This document shows positions 22,755 through 33,240 of a DNA stretch of 64,000 bases, one piece after another (position 1 is the stretch's first letter; every line of letters starts with the position of its first letter). The notes under the pieces were generated by a model. That model did not search any database, had not been told where the DNA came from, and saw only the letters and a program-made list of their open reading frames with translations. Made by a program: the position numbers and the translations under genes. The DNA lies in the NCBI GenBank assembly GCA_021014945.1, contig MU266388.1, positions 1 through 64,000 of the forward strand. Reading direction: 5' to 3'. Source of the DNA: Leucogyrophana mollusca (taxonomy: Eukaryota; Basidiomycota; Agaricomycetes; Boletales).

Positions 22755-23983
22755 TCAACGAATCGCCCTACGGTGCCTGCCATTCCTACATAATGACAGC
22801 CTGCCGGAGACTTTGACACGATTGCCCACAAAACTCAGAAATTCTGATACTCGAAAGTCTCCGTCTGTACTCTCAACGTCCTCGACAATGTCAACGAACC
22901 GCCTTCGTTCCACACGGTCCTGGAAACGCGAGTTCCCGACGTTCCCCATACACGACTGCATCGACCGTAATTGGCTGTCGCCGCGAAAGTATGCGTCGAA
23001 GGCCAACCGCGCGTCCACCTCGTCGAGCGCGTATTGGTCAATGTCGCAGACCCAGAAACTCCCAGTGATCTGTTTCCGGATGTACCACACCATCACGCCT
23101 TTCATCGGCAACCGAAGCCACAGCTCTTCCGAGAATATCATGAAGTTCTCGTCTACGAACCTACGCGCGCGGGCTCATGATAGTCGAGCGGGGATATCAG
23201 CAACGGTGTCGGGGTGAATGTGACGCATCAGCGTTCATACGCCGCTGCGTCATTGAACACCCACTCGACTTACGTCTGCCACACGTATGACTCGGCCTTC
23301 TGGAGAACTGATAGTCCCGCAACATCGTCCGGGTCTGCCCCGAGTCCGCGATTGTCTACATTCACCCACTCTTCTCCTGAATCTCGACATAAGGCAACTT
23401 GCCTTTGGGCGCCTTACCGGGAGACGCCTTATCGGGGACATATCGCGGAACATTCTTGTGAGCCGGCTCAAGGCATATTGCAGAGACAGTTAATCACCCA
23501 CCACATGTCCACCGTCATAGCCGCGAAGAGTTCCACGTCTGTGGCGGATAGCCAATAGGAGCGAAACGTCAGGTGCCTTGGGCTTTTCAAGGACTACTTG
23601 ACAAAGAGTGGCGGGAACACTGTTATCATTGACTAGTGCCACGAAAGAGAGAAGGGGACCAGTGACGCACCCGTACATGTCGGGCTTTGGGCTCCCCTCA
23701 ACCAAATGTGACCGCGGGAAACCTGCTTTACCCGACAGTTACGGCGAGGTGAGGACCGTGCGTGACCGTGATGAGGCGCGGTTGAGGTTGGTGGAGCCGA
23801 CCGAGCTATGGTTGGAGGCTCGTCTGTGGCATATGTTAGCTCACTGTGAAAACAGTATAATATGGGCGAATGGTGTAGGGAAGAAGGAATAGAAAGTACG
23901 ATGAAGCATAAACAGGCAAGAATACAAGGTACGCATACATAGCGTCCAACTCCTGAAACGGATTCGACAGGTATACACGTCAA
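22755..23983 (-). pseudogene. Unrecognised minus-strand coding remnants
   Basis: Two long minus-strand frames look coding: 23141-22755 (MIFSEELWLRLPMKGVMVWY, then VCDIDQYALDEVDARLAFDA) and 23705-23490 (MYGCVTGPLLSFVALVNDNS, then RRGTLRGYDGG). The section between them has no consistent frame, so they may be exons of one decayed gene. No domain was recognised, and no catalytic motif can be named. Confidence 0.35.
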
Positions 23984-26056
23984 GTCGGCGATGAAGACCT
24001 GGCCAGCATCGCTCTCTCTAACAGGAAGTTTCGGGGCCTAACTCGTCATGCATAAGTATATGCCGCTATGTATTAGCAATTTGCCACGCACAGTCTCGCG
24101 GTTCACGAGGATGTTGTATACCTCTGACCTCATGTACGACACTGACTGCGCGACATTCGAGCGCTGTAGCGTAGATTATTTCTGGAACATCACCTGCAGA
24201 AAGGTCATCCCGGCGCCCACACGACATCAACGCGAGTACTCACGCGGACTACGCGGGTAACGACTCCAGAATTCGTCTTATCTCCCCGCATCGTGTGGGT
24301 CTTCCCTGAAGACGTGATACCGTACGCAAGGACGGTCACAATGACACCGCTATAAACTATATCAATCAGCGGCTGCACGTCGTTCTCAAGTCACTCTTCC
24401 TGGGCGCAGGAATGGAATGGAAAGTTGTATGTCTGGTTCGGGTCCCCGGGTTTTGCAACGGCTATTTGGGAAGGTCGGCCGTCGTTTTAGTGGGTTATGG
24501 ACACGCCGTCGTCGTCAATCTTGTCGTATATTCTCGGTTTGAGTCCCGTTGCAATCTTGATCTTGGGGGACAACACTGTGATCAAAGAACGTGACCTGAC
24601 AAGCAGCAAAAACCAAGCATTGTGGCAAAACCCAACGCGTCAAATCACGTGTCACGAAACAACGCCGCCTCACTTTTCATTTTCACAACGCCCCACAAAA
24701 TGCTTGCAAGCTTCACTCTTGATGAGTTGTATGAATCACATAATTCCGCTGTACGCATTGACACGGTATCTTCATGAGCCCTAATTACAAATGGCTGACC
24801 TTGGTCTGCGGAACAGGAGCGCAAAGGACCACTGTTATACTGCGTGTTGCTTATGCGCCTTATGTTACTTTCAGTTTGACACGTTTCTTTATGAGCCCTC
24901 CTGCAGTATCCTCAATCTCTCCTCATCTAGTGTTAGGCGGCCTTCGAGCTCAAGTCTACCCAGCGCCGTGCGGCGGTATGCCTGCTTGAATGGCGACAAT
25001 CATGTGCATACGGCTACTTCACGACTATATTGCCCACACACCCGCCCTCCGAAAACCGCTACGCGCACAATTCACCGCCTTGTATCCCTCGAAGTCCCAC
25101 CTGACGCCTTGAACGTCCGTGCCTGCCAACCTCCACGTCACGCTTGGCCTTCAATGACTCCCGGATGCCCTCGACGACACACCTGACGCCCACAACAGCC
25201 ACGGCGACGCCTGATGCCTTCCATGTCACGCTTGGCCCACTGGAAAAGCCTGGTTACTCCGACCTCGATACCCCCGCCGCCAACGCCTCGCACCCTCCAT
25301 GCCACGCCTGCCCCCTTGAACTTCAACTTAACCTCTGGAAATCCCAAACCGTCAGCGCCGGGCGCCACAGTCGCCCATTCCCGGTGCTCGATGTCAAAAG
25401 TCGGTACCCGACGATAATACCTGAGGCGCTTTGGTGCTGGCGGATCCTTGCTGCGCACGCGGATTTGAGGCCGTTGCAAGAGACATTCCAGTTATGGATT
25501 CAGGCGCGTTTTGGAGTTTTGGTAGGGTGAGATTATAATGCTAGCTTTTGACGTGGCTTTGTTCAACTTTTCATTTGTCATGTTTTGCATGATCTACGAT
25601 GCAACTGTTTCCCTGACGCCCCTGCCCCACCGCACCTCCGCCTTCTCCTCGGCCTGGCCCACTGATCAAATGTTTCTTCCCACCGCCGAACATCGCGCTC
25701 CATCCCAGCAACGAAACATGGGATGCACGGATGCATCACACAACATAAGCGCGCTGCTTGCGACAGGGGGAACGCTTACAGTAATAAATAAGTGCGCGTA
25801 TGTAGAAGACCGCTGTGCGCCATCAGGGGGAAACTAGGTCTCAATCTACTTGTCTCTTGCTCCGCTTGTGGTTACTCGTGTTCACTTCCTGTGTAGACAC
25901 AATTGGAGGACACACTACTGTTGAAAATGCACACGCTGTGATGATACATGGGACCCGTAGTAGAGTGCGAGCGCAGAACTCGAAGGTGCGTAGATTATGT
26001 AGGCATAGAGACCAGTAATGCAGACAACACCGCCGGAACGTACGTAGAATAAGACA
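23984..26056. other. Two-kilobase stretch without a recognised gene
   Basis: Only short overlapping ORFs with no domain are present. A Pro/His-rich plus-strand frame at 25144-25530 overlaps the dispersed repeat at 25370-25442 and is not convincing as a gene. No RNA gene, simple repeat or transposon terminus was noticed. Confidence 0.4.
25370..25442 (+). repeat. Dispersed repeat, copy B (inverse of about 441-515)
   Basis: Shares TGCTCGATGTCAAAAGTCG and flanking blocks with the reverse complement of 441-515. The two copies are 25 kb apart in opposite orientation. Confidence 0.55.
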
Positions 26057-28312
26057 TCAATTGGTGCCTGTCTTCTGATACCAGATGGACATGGGTGCGA
26101 GCTCGTAGTTGCAGGTATCTGGGTGACAGCGCAGCCGCTGCACAACTTCGCTCACGGGGAGACGAGACGCCAGATTCGTGTCCCGGCATTTCTCGATTAA
26201 TTCCCAGATCGCATCACCGAGGTCGGTGCTGGCTGGTCTACGTAGTCGGAGATTTTGCATGATAGCCATCATTGGGGGAAGCTCGGAGAATGGCGGCCGC
26301 CCAGCATAAATCTGGCACAACGACGGCGTGAGCGAGAGTAAGGAATGAATGGAGTGAATTTGAACGCAACCTCATAACCCACACAGCCAAACGCATAGAT
26401 GTCACTAGCACAACTCTTCCGTCTCCGTTCAGGGTTGCTGTAGTCAAATAACTCGGGGGCCATCCACGGGGTGGATCCTTGTCCGTTCGAAGTCGCAGTC
26501 GCAGTGAAGTGAACATTTGAGTCCTGTGCTATAACGGACAACCCAAAGTCGGCGATGCAAGCCCTCAGGCCTGGTGTAATGAGAATGTTTACCTGTAAGT
26601 GTGTATCAGTAAACGTGGGCTGGACACGCCGGAGATCACAAACGCCTTTCAGGTCACCATGAATTACCGGGGAGCAGAACGAGTGGAGATACTCGAGGCC
26701 CAACGCGACATCTAGCATCTGTCAGATAGATCATTATAGCACCATGATAATAGCACAGACGACCCACGCACTAGCTGTAGTCGATTCGCCTTCGGGTTGT
26801 CTTTAAGGTATCGAGGAAGGTCTCCGTTATCCATCCATGGCGATACAAGACACACTCGAGGGGAGGGCCCATTCGCGCAGTACACCCCACAGAATGGTAA
26901 CACATATGGGCTGGAGAACTGAGCCCACAGAACCGCTTCTTTCGAATATGCCTGTGACATCAAGTTCAAGCTGGGCGAAGCAAGATATTAAATGCGACGA
27001 GCCTTCATCAATGCCTGGACATCACGGGAATCGAAAACTCGCATCATCTTGACAGCGACGGCGCGTCCATCGAGGTCGCCCTTCCAGACGTCTCCAAAGG
27101 TCCCGCCAGCGACTTGACCGCCTCGGATATCGATGTTCAGGAGTACCAGGCGCTGAGGATAAAGCCCAGACCTCTTGGATAGCTCGATTAGTATTTTGAC
27201 CAAGAACGAACGAACGTTGTCGAGATCGAAGGAATCGAGGAGCTGTGTTGAGAATATCAGCTGAAATAAATATGTTACAAGAGGAATGCTCCGATACGGC
27301 TCATACCTTCTGGATTAGGTCAAGCAGGGATTGGGCTTGAGGACCTCTTTGACCTAGTAGCAACATTCGGCGTTGTGGCTCTTCAAGCATTGCGAGCATC
27401 CGAGCGACTATGCACAGCGCGTCCAGCTCCAAGACCCTGTCAACAACGGCTGGACCACCAGGCCAGAACTCCTGTGTTGAATATGAATTAGATTTCCCAT
27501 TCGAAATATTCGCTCTCAGCTCACCGTTTCGTGTCGAGCGAGATAGCGATCCAGGGTGACCATGATGGATTCGTGGTTTATGAGTTGGATGATTTCATCA
27601 ACATTATGGGTCCACTCGATATACTTTGCCTTCAAACTCTCCACCTCGCTAAATGATATAGGTCAGGAATACAGTCCAGCAAGCTAAGACCAAATGAGAG
27701 ACACACCAAGGCACATAACATTCCAAAAACTCCAAAGTGTACACAAAGAAACGCTGCTGATTTTGATTAGAGATCGATCCGCTTAAAGAAAATAGCTGCT
27801 GCACAGGATATATCAAGTCGACCTCCACACGCTGTTTTCCATGAATTGACGGGACTCGCAAAATCTGCGAGCTGTTCGCATGCAGCCAATTGTTTGGAGC
27901 CTCCGCTAGCGGAACAGAAATTTGTGGTTCGCTGAGTGTGTTATAAAAATGTGATATTGCTTGATGGATTCCCCAGTGTACTGCGGGTAGCTACAATTCG
28001 AAAGAGCGTTATTCTCACAAAGGCAGCGAGGGCATAGGCACATACATTGAGGATCGACGAGGTTACTGAACGAGCGCCATGTCGAACTTTCTGGGATTTG
28101 TTAGGACATAATATACGCGTACACGCACACAAAGCCTACGGGTGCATATCGGGCGCTAGTAGTAGGTGGGGAAGGCTGAACTGGAGTCAGAAGCGCTATT
28201 GAGGCTGAAACTACAACACACTCACCGAGCCTTGATTTGCTAATGATTCTGTGTTGAACAAGTACAGGTAATCTCTGCCGCTGATGATGTATCCGGAAGA
28301 TGTTGAGTTCAT
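26057..28312 (-). CDS. TKL-type protein kinase with WD40-derived N-terminus
   Basis: Ten exons (28312-28226, 28090-28046, 27990-27707, 27648-27525, 27471-27307, 27242-27003, 26951-26772, 26718-26644, 26592-26371, 26311-26057) sum to 1677 bp, 558 residues. The kinase domain fills the C-terminal half: Gly loop GGQVAGGTFGDVWKG, AVKM lysine, HGDLKG in place of HRDLK (usual in fungal kinases of this group), ADFGLS, and the APE motif WMAPE, so it should be catalytically active. The first two exons and the start of the third (YIISG...FNTESLANQGS, then SVTSSILN, then LPAV) match blade 7 and the tail of the nearby WD40 genes in sequence, order and intron phase. The intron after DVQALMK starts GC rather than GT (AAG|GCTCGT). 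The start at 28312 is the first ATG of the frame; exons further upstream cannot be excluded. Substrates are unknown. Confidence 0.7.
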
Positions 28313-28634
28313 ATACGGCAAGCTAGCATTGCCTCCCTCGTCTACCAGCGCAACAACAATTTGGGTGCCCTGGAACAATTCCACATCAGATATGACGCGA
28401 CAAGTTCGACACTAGTGGTTTACGTCTGCAAGGCGACTCGTGGATTGTACATTGCCATACTTGATTTCACCGCCCGGCGCCCAGAAGAAAACTCGCGTGC
28501 CGTTCTATACCGATCAGCGCAATTCTGGAGAAGGACAAGTAAGACTCACAGGGTGTACGTTCGGTGCGTTCATAGCCGAAATAGCAGGTGGGGAGCGGGA
28601 GCTCTTAGTGTGGAAAGATCGTTAACTGGGTGGT
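28313..28634. other. Sequence upstream of the kinase start
   Basis: A minus-strand frame just upstream reads ELFQGTQIVVALVDEGGNAS and, further up, NGTRVFFWAPGGEIKYGN, which look like beta-strand-rich extracellular coding pieces, but stops separate them and no family was assigned. The WD40 similarity ends at about 28306, so this is the left partner sequence at the presumed fusion point. Confidence 0.35.
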
Positions 28635-29280
28635 CTATGGTCTCTGAGTCCTTTTTATAAGATGGAGGGAGTAAGATGACATGTAATTTACAACTTCCTT
28701 TCGATTGTTGAAATCATTGCAACCAGCTCGCCCTTCACTCCCTGAATGCATTCGGTGATAGGAAAATCTTGACGTTTGGTTCAAGAAGACTTTGATAGGT
28801 TGTTTGGACGAACGCAAGTGCATCGGGACGGAAGTGACATTCATGCTGTGTGCATCCAAGTATGTGAGCTGTGCAGTCCCCCGCCAGGGCATGCAGTGGG
28901 CGGAGATATTGATTGTTATTGGTGTTGAAAGTCCGTTGGATATCTCGTAAATATACACTTTCTTGTGAATCGTCGCGGCCAACGGAGACTGTACGGCAGA
29001 TGAGATGAGATAGGTAGCTTTTGAGTCCATTACTCGGGAGAGATTGCCAGACGGTTGATTTACTGTAAATCTCCTGACTCTCCTGACCGTGCAATGGTCC
29101 GAGAGCAGAATCCACTCCAAGCTTCCCAAAACCTGGTTTCGTGGTTGTAGGAACCTATAACAAGGGCTACAGACGTGTTGTGCTGCGCGACTGATACGTA
29201 CGTTGGAAGCCAAATTCTGCGAGGGCATGGCCGTAACAGAATTGTAGCAGGTTACTATATTCCCACGATTTTTCATTATG
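28635..29280 (-). pseudogene. Unrecognised coding-like region, partly duplicated at 29800-29890
   Basis: Two long overlapping minus-strand frames exist (29276-28635 and 29115-28735). The second ends HECHFRPDALAFVQTTYQS before a Pro/Asn-rich end. Its last 100 bp match the plus strand at 29800-29890, which directly precedes the broken kinase copy. No domain was recognised; the piece could be an exon of a gene once joined to the kinase. Confidence 0.3.
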
Positions 29281-29789
29281 GATATCGAAATTCGACCTTG
29301 TTATTTTCTCCGCAAGTTGTAATCGGATCCCTCCTGACCGGCCTGATTGCTTCTCAGAACGCGTGTGCAGAGGTCCGCCGTGTCTCACTGGACCGTTTTG
29401 GCCCGCTGTTTATACTGCACACGTCGAATTCAGAGTGCAGAGTGGACTATCCCGAATCAGGCCCTTGTATTTCAGGCTATACCCCTGCACATACTCTGCT
29501 TTCATTAGCTACGTGCTGAAGCTGAAGCGCTGAAGCTTCGACATACCCATGTTCTCTGTCGGCATACATCCTCCATTATTGGAACCGCCCTGAGAGATCT
29601 TCATGCGTAAATACGTGGAGCCTTGAAAGCCATGCTGGAGAATAACTCACGAGGTCAAAGGCATAGCTGCGATCGATTACGAACACTAGATCTCGAAAGC
29701 CGAGACAAGTCCATCGGACGCATCGCAACACATCAATCTGTTCACTAACCACACGCACCGGCGAACTCTCTTCTTCGGCAAGTTAATAT
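29281..29789. other. Stretch without a recognised gene
   Basis: A minus-strand frame at 29758-29576 (VVSEQIDVLRCVRWTCLGFR, then a hydrophobic-aromatic segment) is open, but no family was recognised and no splice partner was found. Confidence 0.3.
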
Positions 29790-30690
29790 GCTCCAATGCT
29801 CAGGTTCCTTCCACGGTAAGCGATGCTCTTGCGGTCGTCCAAACGTCCTATCATAAAGTCTTCTTGAACCAATTAGGCACACTTCGTCAAGAGGTTCCTA
29901 TTACCGACTGCGATCATTACAAATCCATCATGGTCACCCTGGATCGCTATCTCGCTCGATACGAAACGGTGAATTGAGAGCGAATATTCAGAGTGGAGAA
30001 TCCACAAGAGCATTTCTCTTGTAACATATTTACTTCAGCTAATATTCTCGACACAGCTCCTTGATTCCTTCGATCGCGACGATGTTCGTTCGTTCCTGGT
30101 CAAATACTAATCGAGCTATCCAAGAGTTTGGGGCTTTATCCTCAGCGCCTTGTCCTCCCGCACATAGACTTCCAAGGCGGTCAAGTCGCTGACGGAACCT
30201 TTGGACACGTCCGGAAGGGCGATCTCGATGGACGCGCCCTCGCTGTCAAGATGATGCGAGTTTTCGATTCCCGTGATGTCCGTGCCTTGATGAAGGCTCG
30301 CTGCATTAAATATCTTGCTTTGCCCATCTTGACCTCGATGACAGGGCATACTCGAAAGAAGGGGTTCTGTGGGCTCAGTTCTCCAGCCCATATGTGCTAT
30401 CATTCTGTGGCGTGTACTGCGCGAATGATCCCTCCCCTCGAGTGTGTCTCGTATCACCATGGATGGATAACGGAGCCCTTCCTCGATACCTTAAAGACAA
30501 CCCGAAAGCGAGTCGACTACAGCTGGTTCGTGGGTCGTCTATACTTTTAGCATGGCGTTGTAATGATCTGTATTGCAGATGCTAGACGGCGCGCTTGGGC
30601 TTGAATTTCCACTCGTTCTGCCCCGCGGTGATCCATGGTGACCTGAAAGGCGTATGTGATCTCTAAGCATGTCCAGATTGCTTCTGCTGA
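29790..30690 (+). pseudogene. Inverted, broken copy of the TKL-type kinase
   Basis: The plus strand reproduces exons of the minus-strand kinase gene: HYKSIMVTLDRYLARYET (about 29910-29970), the GGQVADGTFGHVRKGDLDGR loop (30176-30240), CGVYCANDPSPRVCLVSPWM, and HGDLKG near 30640. The exon beginning EFWPGG is deleted together with parts of both flanking introns. GTCAAAATACTAATC has become GTCAAATACTAATC (30100), a 1-bp loss that shifts the frame into TAA, and the Gly-loop DVW is HVR. Sequence after the HGDLKG exon is missing, so DFG and APE are absent. The copy is clearly non-functional. Confidence 0.88.
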
Positions 30691-30941
30691 CACTATTGGC
30701 GCAGTAAGCAGGCGCCTGCCAGTAGCAAGCGTCACACCGAGTTCTAGGGAAGGACAGATACGCGATCGCGTGCTCGCAATCAGTAATTGATACTACATAC
30801 ATACAGTGGTCTTCAAGTTCTCGGGCGGAAACGTACACGACAGAAAAGAGCAACGAAAAATATGTATATTCTATAAATTCAACCTCCTCCAAACCACCCA
30901 TTTATTCCCAGACGGCAAAGACGCCAGCGAACTTCGAGAGC

Positions 30942-33240
30942 TCAGTTGCCACCTTTCGCCTTGACCCAGTACGACCCGTTTGGCCATTCGAACTCTGCTA
31001 TACTTTCCTTGTACATCTCGATGCTGTCGGGCCGCACAGTTAACGGAGATGTCGCAGCACGGCATACTAAAGGAGGCTGATGCGCACCTGTATCCCTCGA
31101 GAGGATTCGAGGGCACCTTGTACCGCCCGTTCTCATTGATAGAGCACGGGTAGAGGAAGTGTTCGTGCAGATGGTCGACGAACTCGAGCACGTTGCGCTC
31201 CATTGTTCCAGAAACGGCGATGTAATCGATCAAACTTCCGAGTCGAAGAGCCGTGAGTGTCCTCCAGAAGAATAACACGAGGCCGTTGACGTACCTAAGG
31301 TGAATAACATATTCGCACAGACCGACACCTCCAGCATGGGGGCATACCGGGACACCGAACCTGCGTAAGAAGCAGAGTCGTCAACATGTGCCACATCATA
31401 TACAGCAGTGGACTGAGCTTACTTTGCAGCCATGAGTAACACGCTCAGCACCTCGCTCACACCAGCAAGACGACACGAGTCAATCTGGCACACATCGATC
31501 GCCTCTGCTTGCAGCAGCTGCTTGAACACCATGCGGTTATGCGCATGCTCGCCAGTGGCGACGCCGATGCCTGTGCCCTTGAGCGCGCGGCGGATTGCTG
31601 CGTGTCCGAGAATGTCATCAGGGGCAGTAGGCTCTTCGATGAACCTATAGAAAAGATACCACTGATTAACGCCCAAGACTCGACCGGTGAACTCCCAGCC
31701 CAAGCACGTACCAAGGCTTAATCTCTTCCAAACTCTTCACGTATTCAATCGCCTGCGGGACGTCCCAAACCTGGTTCGCGTCGATCATCAATACAGCCCC
31801 TGTCGGGCCCGCGTTCTTGCCCTTCAACGCCGGGCTGTTTGGGTCGCGGGGTGGCTGCCCTGCGGGAAGGTACTGCGGGTCATCAATGATTGACCGGATG
31901 ATCTTCCCTCGGCGGAGGTCGTTGCCAGCATCGGCACCGACTTTCATCTTGAAGTGGTTGAATCCTGCAGCGACGGCTTCTTTTGTGAGGCGGGCAACTT
32001 TTTCGTCAGTATACCCTATTTTGGGGTCAATCATGAGAGGTACGGGGTAACTAAGAGTGGGATCGTACCAAGCCATCCAGCAGAGGTGACGTAGGCGGGA
32101 TATCTGTCGCGGTATGTTAGGCTGGAACATCAACCAAGGAAGGAGGACAGGCAGAGTACGTACCCAAGTTCCTTCACTGTTGCCTCCCGCTCTTTCTTCC
32201 CCGCCTCCTTCGCCTTGAGCATAGCAAGTGCCTCCTCGCGTGTGATCGCATCTGTGATATAGCGGAAGGCTGTGGCGTCCACTAGTTCTTCCTATTCGAG
32301 ATGACACGGTCAGATCGATTCCGCATCTATACAATGGGGATGCCAACGGACTGGGGTCATATCTACGACGAGCTTCCACAGCGGCTTCCCACGTACGCGC
32401 GCAAACATGTCCCAAAGGGCGTTATTGACGGCCCCTGCGGCGATGTGTACTACACCTTTCTCGGGACCAATCCTGTGGGTATGCGTTAACACGATATGCA
32501 ACCGAATGACACGCGAGGGACAGAGCAAGAAAGTAAAAGTCGGGCGAAGAAAGCAAGTAAGTGACCTAGCTGCCTTCACCGTCAACCAGAGAACACGGAT
32601 TCATGCCCCTCCCGCAGATATGATGAAGAAACAGAGAGATAATAACGAATACGTACCATCGCATCTGGGGATCCGCACACATGTAATCCCAAGCTTTACC
32701 CATGTTTGCGAAGAGTGACTCCGGGTCACGCCCGACAAGGCGCTTCGCGAGCTCGGCGATGGTTTGGCAGACCTAGATGAGTGCGGCTAGGTGTAAATCG
32801 GAATTTATGCACGAGGGACTGGGGAGTTGCACGAGCAAAGAAAGGAAATGTTTAACCCCGACGTGATCAAAGGAGATAAACCGCAGGAATGACAACCACC
32901 TATCGAATTGACCCCGTGTAACAAGGTACGAAAGAATCACTCACGATTTCATTGCCTCGCCCAATCGTGAACGTCATACCGTGACCAACCAGGCCACCCG
33001 ATGCAAAGAGAGATACGTATGCAGACGAGTAGTCACACTCAGTGTTCATCGCGTCGGTTCCATCGCCACTGAGCGAGGTTGGGAACCGGACATCTGGGGA
33101 AGAGTGTTAGCAATTCAATCACCTAATCTGAATTCCACAAATAAATGGTATGGATAGTATCAATCTCGTAGATTGCTGTTGACCCCATGTTAAATCGGAC
33201 ATCACGCACCATGGATCTCGAAATGTGTGATCTTCGACAT
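30942..33240 (-). CDS. Enolase-superfamily dehydratase (L-fuconate dehydratase/ENOSF1-like), copy A
   Basis: A multi-exon gene starts ATG at 33240 ([17 protein letters not shown]) and stops at 30942-30944 after VKAKGGN. It shows the mandelate-racemase/ENOSF1 pattern: an N-terminal capping domain with [20 protein letters not shown] and [15 protein letters not shown], then a TIM barrel with the KxK base HFKMKVGAD (about 31965-31940), the first metal ligand in MIDANQVWD, the second in [19 protein letters not shown] with the third acidic ligand, and the histidine in the CPHAGG motif. These enzymes dehydrate acid sugars such as L-fuconate to 2-keto-3-deoxy sugars with Mg2+ (family knowledge); the substrate here is not proven. 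The second half ends with [11 protein letters not shown], typical of the family. A paralogue lies at 38963-41145. All catalytic residues are present. Confidence 0.87.

Noticed and set aside
25144..25530. Pro/His-rich plus-strand ORF
   Set aside because: No domain; overlaps a small dispersed repeat, and the opposite strand is equally open.
31666..32415. 249-residue minus-strand ORF taken as a single gene
   Set aside because: It is dehydratase A sequence with introns read through; the N-terminal part is out of the true frame.
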